From assembly GCA_002709295.1 (NCBI GenBank), contig PAQL01000011.1, positions 1-64,000 of the forward strand: a stretch of DNA of 64,000 nucleotides, written 5' to 3'. Shown piece after piece: positions 35,384 to 43,860 of this stretch. Under the pieces are notes generated by a model. It saw only the letters and a list, made by a program, of their open reading frames with translations, was not told where the DNA came from and did no database searches. Source of the stretch: Phycisphaerae bacterium (lineage in GTDB: Bacteria; Planctomycetota; Phycisphaerae; Phycisphaerales; SM1A02). A program made the translations under genes and the position numbers. The stretch's first letter is position 1. Each line of letters starts with the position of its first letter.

Positions 35384-36496
35384 CTAGAGAGGTTCCGGGC
35401 CGAGACGCCGGCCGTTGCTTCCGGACTCGAAGACATGGATCCCCTCCTCGAGGGCACCGAGACGCACTCGGAGGCCCTCGGCCGGAAGATCGACCGCCGA
35501 GCCGCGATGCACGAGTCGCTCCTGCCCGCCACCGTCCACGAGCCTCAGCCAGGCATCCCCTCGATCGCCGTACCGCTCGACCGCATCGATCTCCACGAGC
35601 GGACCCCTTCCGGTTGCTTCGGGCTCGAATCCGATCGATTCCGGACGGAGTCCGAGGACCGCGGGACCACGATGTTCGATCGGAGGAAGCGTGATCTCAC
35701 CGCCCGACGAGACCTTGAAGACCGGTCCGCGATCGCCGTCCACGATTCCGCCCTCGAGCATGTTCATGGCGGGACTGCCGACGAAACTCGCGACGAACCG
35801 GTTCACCGGGCACCGATACACGTCCATCGGGCTGCCGACCTGCTGCACGTGCCCCTCGTGCATCACGACCAGACGATCACCGAGGCTCATCGCCTCCTCC
35901 TGGTCGTGGGTCACGTAGAGCATCGTGGCCTCGAGACGACGGTGGAGCACGCGAAGCTCCGCCCGGGTCTCCACCCGGAGACGGGCGTCGAGGTTCGAGA
36001 GCGGTTCATCGAGCAGGAACACCGCGGGATCGCGGACCAGGGCCCTCCCCACGGCGACCCGCTGCCGCTGACCGCCGGAGAGCTGCCGGGGAAACCGGTC
36101 CAGCAGGGAATCGATCCCGAGGCTTGTCGCGGTCTTCTCCACCCTCCCTGCGATGTCGGCGCGGGAGAGCCCGAGCTTCCGGCGGCGACGCTCCAGACCG
36201 AACGAGAGGTTTCTTCGCACGTCCAGATGCGGGTAGAGGGCGTAGTTCTGAAAGACCATCGCGACGTCGCGATCCCGGGCCGCGACCTCGTTCACCACCC
36301 GGTCCCCGATGCGCAGCGTCCCCTCGGAGATGTCCTCGAGGCCCGCGACCATGCGAAGGGTGGTGCTCTTTCCACAACCGGACGGTCCGACGAGGACGAC
36401 GAACTCGCCGTCCGCGATGTGCAGATCGACGCCTTCCACCGCCCGGACGCCTCCGGGGTAGATCTTTCCGATCGATTCGAGGGTGACGCTCGCCAT
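35384..36496 (-). CDS. MalK/UgpC-type carbohydrate ABC transporter ATPase
   Basis: A 370-aa ATP-binding protein. Walker A is GPSGCGKST (residues 37-45), the Q-loop is VFQNYALYPHLDV, the signature is RQLSGGQRQRVAVGRAL, Walker B is VFLLDEPLSNLD, and the switch His is in LYVTHDQEEA. Residues beyond about 240 form the OB-fold regulatory extension typical of MalK/UgpC/MsmX, which energises sugar import. It is the third gene of the transporter operon, 24 bp after the second permease. No gene follows it on this strand for 177 bp. Confidence 0.92.
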   Translation of the reverse strand: MASVTLESIGKIYPGGVRAVEGVDLHIADGEFVVLVGPSGCGKSTTLRMVAGLEDISEGTLRIGDRVVNEVAARDRDVAMVFQNYALYPHLDVRRNLSFGLERRRRKLGLSRADIAGRVEKTATSLGIDSLLDRFPRQLSGGQRQRVAVGRALVRDPAVFLLDEPLSNLDARLRVETRAELRVLHRRLEATMLYVTHDQEEAMSLGDRLVVMHEGHVQQVGSPMDVYRCPVNRFVASFVGSPAMNMLEGGIVDGDRGPVFKVSSGGEITLPPIEHRGPAVLGLRPESIGFEPEATGRGPLVEIDAVERYGDRGDAWLRLVDGGGQERLVHRGSAVDLPAEGLRVRLGALEEGIHVFESGSNGRRLGPEPL

Positions 36497-36520
36497 GAGT
36501 GGTATCCAGAGTCCGCCGAA

Positions 36521-37396
36521 TCAGCCCTTGACCGCCCCCGCCCCCAGACCCTCGATGAACTGGCGTTGCGCCGCCACGAAGATCAGGACGCACGGGATCA
36601 TCGTCACCACCGAGAGGGCCATGAGCAGGTGCACGTCCTCGAGTCCTCCGAACTGGGTGCGGAAGGCGTTGAGGGCGACCGCGAGCGTGGCCTGGTCCTC
36701 GGAGTGAAGGTAGATGAGGGGCAGGAGGAAGTCGTTCCAGGTGAAGATGAAGGTGAACACCGCGGTGATCGCGGCGACGGGTCTGGTGAGCGGCATGATG
36801 ATCCGCCACCAGGTCTCGAGCCAGCCGCAGCCGTCGAGCCGGGCCGCCTCGAAGAGGGCCTCGGGAAGCTGGGCCACGAACTGCCGGTACATGAAGATGT
36901 GGAAGGCGCTGCCGAAGAAGGCCGGCACGATCAGGGGGAGCAGCGTGTCGACCCATCCGAGCGATCGGAAGAGGATGAAGAGCGGGATCATCGTGACCTG
37001 GGCCGGAAGCATCATCGTCGCAAGCATCAGCACGAAGGTCGGACGGCGTCCCCGGAATCGAAGCCGCGCGAACGCGGTTCCCACCAGACTCGAGGACAGG
37101 ATCGTCCCCACCACCACGAGAACGGTCACCACGATCGAGTTGGACAGGGCGTCGATGAAGCCCCACCAGGGCATGGTTCCCACCTCCTCCATCGCCTGGC
37201 CGTAGTTCGAGAACTGCGGGTCGGTCGGAAAGGCTCCGAAGGGACTGCCCGAGGCGAGTGCCGCTCCGGCCCGCTGCTCGGTCTCGAGACTCAGGGCGAG
37301 CATCCACCAGAGCGGGAAGATCATCGCGACCGCCCCGGCGATCATCGGGAGGTACCACCACCGGCTCGAACGCATGCTGGAGGAGACGGCGCTCAT
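36521..37396 (-). CDS. MalG-type carbohydrate ABC transporter permease
   Basis: A 291-aa integral membrane protein with six predicted helices. The EAA loop reads PEALFEAARLDGCGWLETWWRIIMPLTRP, the coupling-helix motif of type I importer permeases, here close to MalG. RWWYLPMIAGAVAMIFPLWWML is the first helix. The start at 37396 overlaps the stop of the upstream fusion gene (ATGA), so translation is coupled. It pairs with the permease half of that fusion to form the membrane channel. Confidence 0.92.
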   Translation of the reverse strand: MSAVSSSMRSSRWWYLPMIAGAVAMIFPLWWMLALSLETEQRAGAALASGSPFGAFPTDPQFSNYGQAMEEVGTMPWWGFIDALSNSIVVTVLVVVGTILSSSLVGTAFARLRFRGRRPTFVLMLATMMLPAQVTMIPLFILFRSLGWVDTLLPLIVPAFFGSAFHIFMYRQFVAQLPEALFEAARLDGCGWLETWWRIIMPLTRPVAAITAVFTFIFTWNDFLLPLIYLHSEDQATLAVALNAFRTQFGGLEDVHLLMALSVVTMIPCVLIFVAAQRQFIEGLGAGAVKG

Positions 37397-39774
37397 GCTC
37401 TCATCCCCTCGTAGTGGACGCGGCTGCCGCCGACGCGAAGCACCAGCGCGGTGAGCACCAGCACCACGACCAGAAGCAGCCATGCCAGGGCCGACCCGTA
37501 GCCCATCTCGTACCAGTCGAACGCCTGGTTGTAGAGATAGAGGACGTAGAAGCGGGTGTCGTCACCCGGACCGCCGCCGGTCATCACGAACGCCTGGGTG
37601 AAGACCTGGAAGCTTCCGATGATCGCCATGATCCCGTTGAAGAGGATCACCGGCGAGAGCATGGGAAGCGTGACCCGGACGAACCGCGATAACGGCCGGG
37701 CACCGTCGATGTCCGCCGCTTCGAGAACCTCTCTTGGAATGTTCCGGAGTCCGGCGAGATAGATGAGCATCGATCCGCCAACCAGCCAGAGATTCATGAT
37801 CGCGAAGGCCGGCGGTCCGGCCCACGAGGCGTCGGCCTGGAACCACTCGGGGGGTCGAAGTCCGAAGGGTTCGAGCATCGGCTCCAGCAGACTGTTCATG
37901 AGTCCGCCGTCGGAACGGAAGACCCAGGTCCAGAGCACCGCCATTCCGACCCCGGCGAGCACGCTCGGCAGGTACCAGGCCGCACGGAACGCCTCCACGC
38001 CACGAAGCCGGGAATTCAGGATCACCGCCGCGAGGAGGGCGAAGACCTGCCCGAGCGGAACCGCGAGGATCGCGTAGTAGGCCGTGACCTGGAGACTTCT
38101 GATGAACGTGGGATCACCGACCAGGATCTCCCGGTAGTTGCCGATCCCCACGTACTCCGCGGTGTCCAGCGTGTCGATCCCCTTCCAGCGGGCGAGGGAC
38201 AGCAGCAGGGAGAGCACGATCGGTCCCAGCATGAAGAACACGAACCCGAGCACCCAGGGCATCACCATGAACCATCCGGCGCGCTCCTCCCGTCGAGCGA
38301 GATCGGATTCCGGCCGGGTCCGGGCGAGCCAGATCCACTTGAGGAGTCCGAGACCGGCGACCACCGCCGCGATCACCAGACCGATCACCCCCCACGGCAT
38401 CCGGGGGAAACTCCGGGTCGGGGCCAGTGGCGAGGCCTGTCGTGCCGCCCACCATGCATCGAAGGCGGCCACCTGTTCGTCGACGTCGCCTCCGGTGCGC
38501 AACGCCACGTCGAGGGTTCTCTGGAACTGATCCTGGAAGGCGGGGTCGATCGGCCAGGGCGGCACCCGGGCGACGTCGACCGCGTCGAGATAGGCCCGGT
38601 CGTTGCGTGGAGGCACCGACGGATCCACGAAGGCATCGCTCTCCGCGACGGATCGCAGGGTGGGAATCGCGAGGCCCAGGCGTGACTGGGCATCCTGGGA
38701 TTCAGGGCCGGTTAGCCACTTCAGGAGACGCCACGCCTCCTCCGGATGCTCGGATCGGCTCGACATGCTCCAGGCGATGGTGGCGATGACGTTGGCCCGC
38801 GCCTCTCCGGCGGGCAGGGGTGCGAAGTCCCATTCGAAATCCTCGATGCTCCGGTAGCTCGGCACCACCCAGCGACCGAACGGACCGACCATGCCGATGC
38901 GTCCGGACAGGAAGAGCGAGCCCGGATCGATGCCCTCGGCCTCGGCTCGAGCGAGGAAGCCCTCATCGCCGAACCGCCAGTCGCGCAGCTCTCGAAGCGC
39001 CGTCACCGTCCGGTCGTCGGCAAGTCGCAGTTCGTCGAAGTCGCCGCCCTCGCCGACGACGCCCGCATCGCGGGACCAGAGGTACCCGCGAAGGACGAAG
39101 GGCCAGGTCACGAGTTCCGCACCAGTCACGCCTTCCAGGGCATCGATGCGTCGCCCCGCCTCGGCGAAGTCGTCCCAGGTCCAGTCGTCGGTGGGATGCG
39201 TCGCTCCGGCACGGTCGAAGAGATCCCGGTTCCAGTAGATGCCGACGGTGGTGAAGTCCTTGGGGACGCCGTACAAAGGCCCCTCACCCATCCGCCCATC
39301 CCGAAGGCGGAAGGCATCGACCGCAGGGGCGAAGAAGTCGTCGACCGGAAGCGCGTCCGGATCATCGCCTGCCGCCTCGGCATCGAACCAGGCATCCAGC
39401 TTCTCGAGCTGTCCGGCCTCGGCGAACGGTGCCATGCGACCGAAGTCCATGTAGAAGATGTCCGGAGGCTCGCCCGCCGCCATCATGGTCTGCAGCTTGG
39501 TGAAGTACTGGCCGCTGTCCCCGGGGTTGATCCGCTTCACCCGGACCCCGGGATTCCGCTCCTCGAAGGCACGGATCGACGCCTCGACGATGTCGTCCTC
39601 CTGCTGACCGCCACCTCCGGACCAGTGCATCAGCACGAGCTCGACACCACCCTCCCCGTCCTCGGAGAAGAGGCGGCCGACCTCCCGCCAACCCACCCTT
39701 GCAAACGCCCCAAGAACCAGCACCACCGCCACCACCAGCAGACACGCCCGATAGGCGCCGGCAAGGCGTTCCAT
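37393..39774 (-). CDS. Fused solute-binding protein and MalF-type sugar ABC permease
   Basis: A 793-aa fusion. Residues of about 8-27 are a membrane anchor. Residues of about 44-430 are a carbohydrate-binding cluster B solute-binding domain (VELVLMHWSGGG, AFEERNPGVRVKRI, GEPPDIFYMDFG, YGVPKDFTTVGIYWNRDLF, GRIGMVGPFGRW, EEAWRLLKWLTGPESQ). Residues 461-482 are a second helix and 500-793 a six-helix permease with the EAA motif EVLEAADIDGARPLSRF (E685). The topology puts the binding domain in the periplasm and the permease N-terminus in the cytoplasm. In most systems these are separate genes. The start at 39774 follows GGAAGA; the open frame upstream has no homology. It heads the three-gene importer operon. 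Confidence 0.9.
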   Translation of the reverse strand: MERLAGAYRACLLVVAVVLVLGAFARVGWREVGRLFSEDGEGGVELVLMHWSGGGGQQEDDIVEASIRAFEERNPGVRVKRINPGDSGQYFTKLQTMMAAGEPPDIFYMDFGRMAPFAEAGQLEKLDAWFDAEAAGDDPDALPVDDFFAPAVDAFRLRDGRMGEGPLYGVPKDFTTVGIYWNRDLFDRAGATHPTDDWTWDDFAEAGRRIDALEGVTGAELVTWPFVLRGYLWSRDAGVVGEGGDFDELRLADDRTVTALRELRDWRFGDEGFLARAEAEGIDPGSLFLSGRIGMVGPFGRWVVPSYRSIEDFEWDFAPLPAGEARANVIATIAWSMSSRSEHPEEAWRLLKWLTGPESQDAQSRLGLAIPTLRSVAESDAFVDPSVPPRNDRAYLDAVDVARVPPWPIDPAFQDQFQRTLDVALRTGGDVDEQVAAFDAWWAARQASPLAPTRSFPRMPWGVIGLVIAAVVAGLGLLKWIWLARTRPESDLARREERAGWFMVMPWVLGFVFFMLGPIVLSLLLSLARWKGIDTLDTAEYVGIGNYREILVGDPTFIRSLQVTAYYAILAVPLGQVFALLAAVILNSRLRGVEAFRAAWYLPSVLAGVGMAVLWTWVFRSDGGLMNSLLEPMLEPFGLRPPEWFQADASWAGPPAFAIMNLWLVGGSMLIYLAGLRNIPREVLEAADIDGARPLSRFVRVTLPMLSPVILFNGIMAIIGSFQVFTQAFVMTGGGPGDDTRFYVLYLYNQAFDWYEMGYGSALAWLLLVVVLVLTALVLRVGGSRVHYEGMRA

Positions 39775-39810
39775 CACTGATCTTCCGGGTCGGGGAGACA
39801 TCGCCTGACG

Positions 39811-39816
39811 AGTATA
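39811..39816 (-). promoter_or_regulatory. -10-like TATACT of the ABC transporter operon
   Basis: On the minus strand this hexamer lies about 36 nt before the ATG at 39774, leaving a normal leader of about 30 nt with GGAAGA. It overlaps the plus-strand hexamer of the amylase gene by four bases. Confidence 0.4.
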
Positions 39817-39818
39817 TT
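39813..39818 (+). promoter_or_regulatory. -10-like TATATT, 7 nt before ATG (leaderless candidate)
   Basis: TATATT ends 7 nt before the ATG of the alpha-amylase gene at 39826. It shares four bases with the minus-strand -10 of the transporter operon. Confidence 0.4.
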
Positions 39819-39825
39819 GTCGAAG

Positions 39826-42270
39826 ATGCCGCACCCCGGTCTCCATCGGATCACCGCTGCTCTTGCACTGGTCCCCGTTCTCACCGGCTCCGTTCAGGCC
39901 GGGGCCTCTGACTGGCCGCCCGGCGAGCCTCCGGCGGAGATGCCGCGGGTGCGTCCCGCCCGGACGCCGAGAAGCGTGAGCGCCACCCCGCTTTCGGACG
40001 GACGATGGAGAGTGGTGTTCCGGATCGAAGGGGTCGAGACCGATCGCATGCGGGTCGCCGGTTCGTTCAACGGATGGAACCCGAATGCGGACGAGATGCG
40101 CCGCGACGAGAACGACCGTTGGTCCGGCGTCCTCTTCCTGGAGGACGGCACCCACCACTACAAGTTCGTCGCGGACGGGAACCGATGGCTGCCCGATCCG
40201 GTCAATCTCGATCGGGTCCCCGATGGACATGGCGGCGAGAACACCGTGCTCACGCTGGGCGTGGAGGCCCTCTTCGATCCCTCGAAGGCCGCCCGAGGCG
40301 ACGGTCGGGTCCTCGGCGCCGCCCTCCGGCACGATCCCACGGACTGGCGGGACCTGCAGCCGCTTCCCGACGAGGGGGTCCGCCTTTCCGTCCGGACCCT
40401 CTCGAACGACGTCGAGGGAGTGGAGATCGCCTTCGAGGACGGATCAAGGATTCCGCTCGAATCCAGACACACATCGAACCGATTCGAACGCTGGAGGATC
40501 GATCTCCCGACCGGTCGGGACGGACTCGACTACACGTTCCTCTTCCAGGATGGAGACAACAGGGTGCGTGACCCCCGGACCTACACCCTCGACCGCTCAT
40601 CGGCATCCGACGTCCGAACGCCCGACTGGGCCAAGGACGTCACGTGGTACCAGGTCATGGTCGAGCGATTTCGAGACGGCGATCCCGGCAACGATCCCGA
40701 ACCGGTTCAACCATGGACGGCGCCCTGGTACGAGGCGAGTCCCTGGGAGGGGCGGGACGGGCAGTCCTTCTACAAGTACTTCATCTTCGATCGTCACTAC
40801 GGAGGCGATCTTCAGGGGCTGAAGGAGAAGCTCCCCTACCTCCAGGAACTCGGGGTCGACGCGATCTACCTCAACCCCGTGTTCCAGGCGACCACGCATC
40901 ACAAGTACAACGCGACCGACTACCGTCACATCGACGAGAACTACGGCACCGGCAAGCCGGACTTCCAGGAGACCATCGCCGGTGAGGATCTCGCGGATCC
41001 CGACACCTGGACATGGTCCGCAAGCGACCTCGTCTTCCTCGACTTCCTCAAGGAGGCCAAGAGCCGTGGATTCCGGGTGATCCTCGACGGCGTCTTCAAC
41101 CATGTCGGAACCAACCACCCCGCATTCATCGACGTGAGGGAACGCGGGATCGATTCCCCCTTCGCCGACTGGTTCAGCATTCGCTCCTGGGATCCGTTCG
41201 AATACGACGGCTGGGCGGGTTTCGGTGAACTCCCCGCCTTCCGGAAGAGTCCGGAACACGGGCTCGCCTCGAAGACCCTGCGCGACCACATCTTCGCGGT
41301 CACCCGCAGGTGGATGGATCCGGACGGGGACGGCGACCCCTCCGACGGCATCGACGGATGGCGTCTGGACGTGCCGGAGGAGGTCCCGATGGCGTTCTGG
41401 ATCGAGTGGTGCGAGCTCGTCCGTTCGATCAACCCCGATGCGTACATCGTGGGCGAGATCTGGAAGACGAAGCCGGAGTGGCTCGATGGCCGCACCTTCG
41501 ATGCCGTCATGAACTACCCCTTCGCGGAGATCGCCTTCGCCTGGATCGGCGATCGCGAGAACCGGATCTCCGCCTCGGAGGCGGCTCGTCGTTTCGAGGA
41601 GCACCGCGAGGCCTACCCCGCCGAGGTGACCTACGCCCTGCAGAATCTCGTGGACAGCCACGACACCGATCGACTCGTGTCGAAGCTCCACAATCCCGAC
41701 CGGCCCTTCGACAGCGGGAATCGAGAGCAGGACGACGAGACCTACGACGGATCGAAGCCGCCGCCCGAGGCGTATGCCCGGGCAAGACTGATCGCCATGC
41801 TGCAGATGACGTCTCCCGGCGCCCCGATGATCTACTACGGCGACGAGGTGGGAATGTGGGGTTCGGACGACCCGAACAACCGGAAGCCCATGCTCTGGAA
41901 GGATCTCGAGCCATTCGAGGAGTCCGGCCAGGAGGTGATGGACGAACACCTCGCGTTCTACCGCGATGCGATCGCACTGCGGAAGGCGCACCCCGCGCTC
42001 CGGACCGGCGGCGTCTCGACCATCCTCGTCGACGACGAACAGGACGTCATGGCGTTCGTCAGGGACAACGAGGACGAGGAGGTGCTGGTGGTCATGAATG
42101 CGGGCGAGAACCCCGCATCGATCTCGCTTCCCGTCGCGGCCGACGGATGGACCATGGTCTTCGGAGGCGTCGGAACCCCCGGCTTCCCGGGAGTCGATTC
42201 CGTGGAGGACGATCCGCCGGAGGTCACCGTGCCGGGAATCTCCGCTCGCGTCTGGGTCCGGTCGAAGTGA
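39826..42270 (+). CDS. Exported GH13 alpha-amylase family enzyme
   Basis: An 814-aa enzyme with a signal peptide (ITAALALVPVLTGSVQAGA). Residues of about 60-130 form a CBM48/E-set glycogen-binding domain (VAGSFNGWNPNADEM, HHYKFVADGNRWLPDP). A second beta-domain follows, then a GH13 (beta/alpha)8 barrel: LDGVFNHVG, GWRLDV with nucleophile D515, GEIW with acid/base E544, and DSHDTD with D613. YYGDEVGMWG precedes the C-terminal beta domain. It resembles cyclomaltodextrinase/neopullulanase-type enzymes. It is divergent from the sugar ABC operon and precedes malQ by 19 bp, so it likely produces maltodextrins for import. An in-frame TTG at 39817 is the alternative start. Confidence 0.92.
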   Translation: MPHPGLHRITAALALVPVLTGSVQAGASDWPPGEPPAEMPRVRPARTPRSVSATPLSDGRWRVVFRIEGVETDRMRVAGSFNGWNPNADEMRRDENDRWSGVLFLEDGTHHYKFVADGNRWLPDPVNLDRVPDGHGGENTVLTLGVEALFDPSKAARGDGRVLGAALRHDPTDWRDLQPLPDEGVRLSVRTLSNDVEGVEIAFEDGSRIPLESRHTSNRFERWRIDLPTGRDGLDYTFLFQDGDNRVRDPRTYTLDRSSASDVRTPDWAKDVTWYQVMVERFRDGDPGNDPEPVQPWTAPWYEASPWEGRDGQSFYKYFIFDRHYGGDLQGLKEKLPYLQELGVDAIYLNPVFQATTHHKYNATDYRHIDENYGTGKPDFQETIAGEDLADPDTWTWSASDLVFLDFLKEAKSRGFRVILDGVFNHVGTNHPAFIDVRERGIDSPFADWFSIRSWDPFEYDGWAGFGELPAFRKSPEHGLASKTLRDHIFAVTRRWMDPDGDGDPSDGIDGWRLDVPEEVPMAFWIEWCELVRSINPDAYIVGEIWKTKPEWLDGRTFDAVMNYPFAEIAFAWIGDRENRISASEAARRFEEHREAYPAEVTYALQNLVDSHDTDRLVSKLHNPDRPFDSGNREQDDETYDGSKPPPEAYARARLIAMLQMTSPGAPMIYYGDEVGMWGSDDPNNRKPMLWKDLEPFEESGQEVMDEHLAFYRDAIALRKAHPALRTGGVSTILVDDEQDVMAFVRDNEDEEVLVVMNAGENPASISLPVAADGWTMVFGGVGTPGFPGVDSVEDDPPEVTVPGISARVWVRSK

Positions 42271-42289
42271 TCGAGGCGGACGACCTGCG

Positions 42290-43774
42290 ATGAAGATCCA
42301 TCCCCTCCTCTCGGAAAGGACCGCAGGCGTCCTCCTTCATCCGACCTCGCTGCCCTCCGTTCATGGAGCATTCGGCATCGGCGACCTCGGTCCCACCGCA
42401 CGTTCGTTCATCGAATGGATGCGGGAGGCGGGACTGACCCGGTGGCAGATGCTTCCCGTCGGGCCGGTCGGCGCCGGCGACTCGCCCTACAGCGCCCTCT
42501 CGAGCTTCGCGATCGAACCCATGCTCGCCTCGGTCGCGGATCTGGTCGAGGACGGTCTGCTCCCTCGATCGGCGATGCGGATGCCCGCGGATGCCCGGAC
42601 CACAGACGATCGTGGACGGGCGTCCTGGCGGAACGTCCGCGCCTGGAAGATCCCGCTTCTGGAGAGGGCCTTCGAGACGTTCTCCCGCACCCGCGGAGCC
42701 GGGGGCCCGAACGGCGGACGCCACACCGGGTTTCGAGAACGCAGCGCCCCGTGGCTCGACCACTGGTGCGACTTCGCAGTCGCCCGGGCGCGACGCCGAC
42801 GCGGGGCGAACGCGATCCAGCTGGCACCCGGGTACCACGCCTTCCTCCAGTTCATCCTCGACCGCCAATGGTCCGCGCTCCGAAGACACGCCCTCGCCAA
42901 CGGCGTCCGTCTGATCGGCGACCTCCCGATCTTCTGCGGGGCGGACAGTGCGGACGTGACGGGCCGACCGGATCTCTTCCGTCTCGATCGTGACGGAAGA
43001 CCGACCGTCCTCACCGGATGCCCGCCCGACGCCTTCACCCGGGACGGGCAGCTCTGGGGACACCCCCACTATCGATGGTCGGCACATCGCCGGGAGCGGT
43101 TCGCATGGTGGCGATCCAGGGTCGCGACGACCCTCGATCGATTCGATCTCGTCCGGATCGATCACTTCATCGGTTTCGCCCGGGCCTACGAGATTCCGGG
43201 AGACGCCCGGAATGCACGGAAGGGACGCTGGGGCCGGACGCCCGGTCGGGAGCTGCTCAGCCACCTGCAGGAGGACCTCGGCACGCCGCCGTTCATCGCG
43301 GAGGATCTCGGCGACGTCACATCCGCGGTGCACCGGCTCCGCGACGACTTCGCCCTGCCGGGGATGCGGATCCTGCAATGGGCGTTCTTCGACCCGAAGG
43401 GCCGCTCCAACGACCTCCCCCACAACCACCCGCGTCATTCGGTGGTCTACCCGGGGACCCACGACAACGACACCGTCGCCGGCTGGTTCCGATCCCTGCC
43501 CGGGGACGTCCGACGCCGGTTCAGGGCGTACTCCGGTGCCGAATCCGCGGCGAACCCCTCCGATGCGATGGTCCGGCTCGCGTTCACCAGTCCCGCCAAC
43601 ACCGCGGTGGTCCAGATGCAGGACATCCTGGGCCTGGGACGCTCCAGTCGGATGAACGTCCCCGGCAAGCCCCGCGGCAACTGGACCTGGCGTCTGCGGC
43701 GATCCGAACTTCCCGCCGGCACCGCGGGGAGGATGTCGGATCTGGTGCTCGCCTCGGGCCGGAGTTCAGGCTGA
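42290..43774 (+). CDS. malQ: 4-alpha-glucanotransferase (amylomaltase)
   Basis: A 494-aa GH77 enzyme. The N-terminus RTAGVLLHPTSLPSVHGAFGIGDLG and the WQMLPVGPVGAGDSPYSALSSFA segment are diagnostic for amylomaltases. The catalytic nucleophile region is FDLVRIDHFIGFARA, the acid FIAEDLGDVT, and the stabilising Asp YPGTHDNDTVAGW. It disproportionates maltodextrins in the cytoplasm, lengthening them for the phosphorylase. The length matches bacterial MalQ of the plant D-enzyme type. The start at 42290 follows the amylase stop by 19 bp; the frame upstream overlaps amylase codons and is not coding. Confidence 0.93.
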   Translation: MKIHPLLSERTAGVLLHPTSLPSVHGAFGIGDLGPTARSFIEWMREAGLTRWQMLPVGPVGAGDSPYSALSSFAIEPMLASVADLVEDGLLPRSAMRMPADARTTDDRGRASWRNVRAWKIPLLERAFETFSRTRGAGGPNGGRHTGFRERSAPWLDHWCDFAVARARRRRGANAIQLAPGYHAFLQFILDRQWSALRRHALANGVRLIGDLPIFCGADSADVTGRPDLFRLDRDGRPTVLTGCPPDAFTRDGQLWGHPHYRWSAHRRERFAWWRSRVATTLDRFDLVRIDHFIGFARAYEIPGDARNARKGRWGRTPGRELLSHLQEDLGTPPFIAEDLGDVTSAVHRLRDDFALPGMRILQWAFFDPKGRSNDLPHNHPRHSVVYPGTHDNDTVAGWFRSLPGDVRRRFRAYSGAESAANPSDAMVRLAFTSPANTAVVQMQDILGLGRSSRMNVPGKPRGNWTWRLRRSELPAGTAGRMSDLVLASGRSSG

Positions 43775-43860
43775 AACCGGCAGAGTCCGGCCGAGCCGCC
43801 CCACAACCCCCGCGACTTCGGCGATGATCCGGGTCCATCGTTCGCCCGGATTCATTCCAG

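Noticed and set aside
35342-37414. 690-codon plus-strand open frame across the transporter operon
   Set aside because: It is antisense to the ATPase and permease genes, both of which have complete family motifs.
39775-40332. N-terminal 186 codons upstream of the solute-binding fusion
   Set aside because: The segment overlaps the divergent amylase gene, has no homology, and a good ribosome binding site precedes the ATG at 39774.
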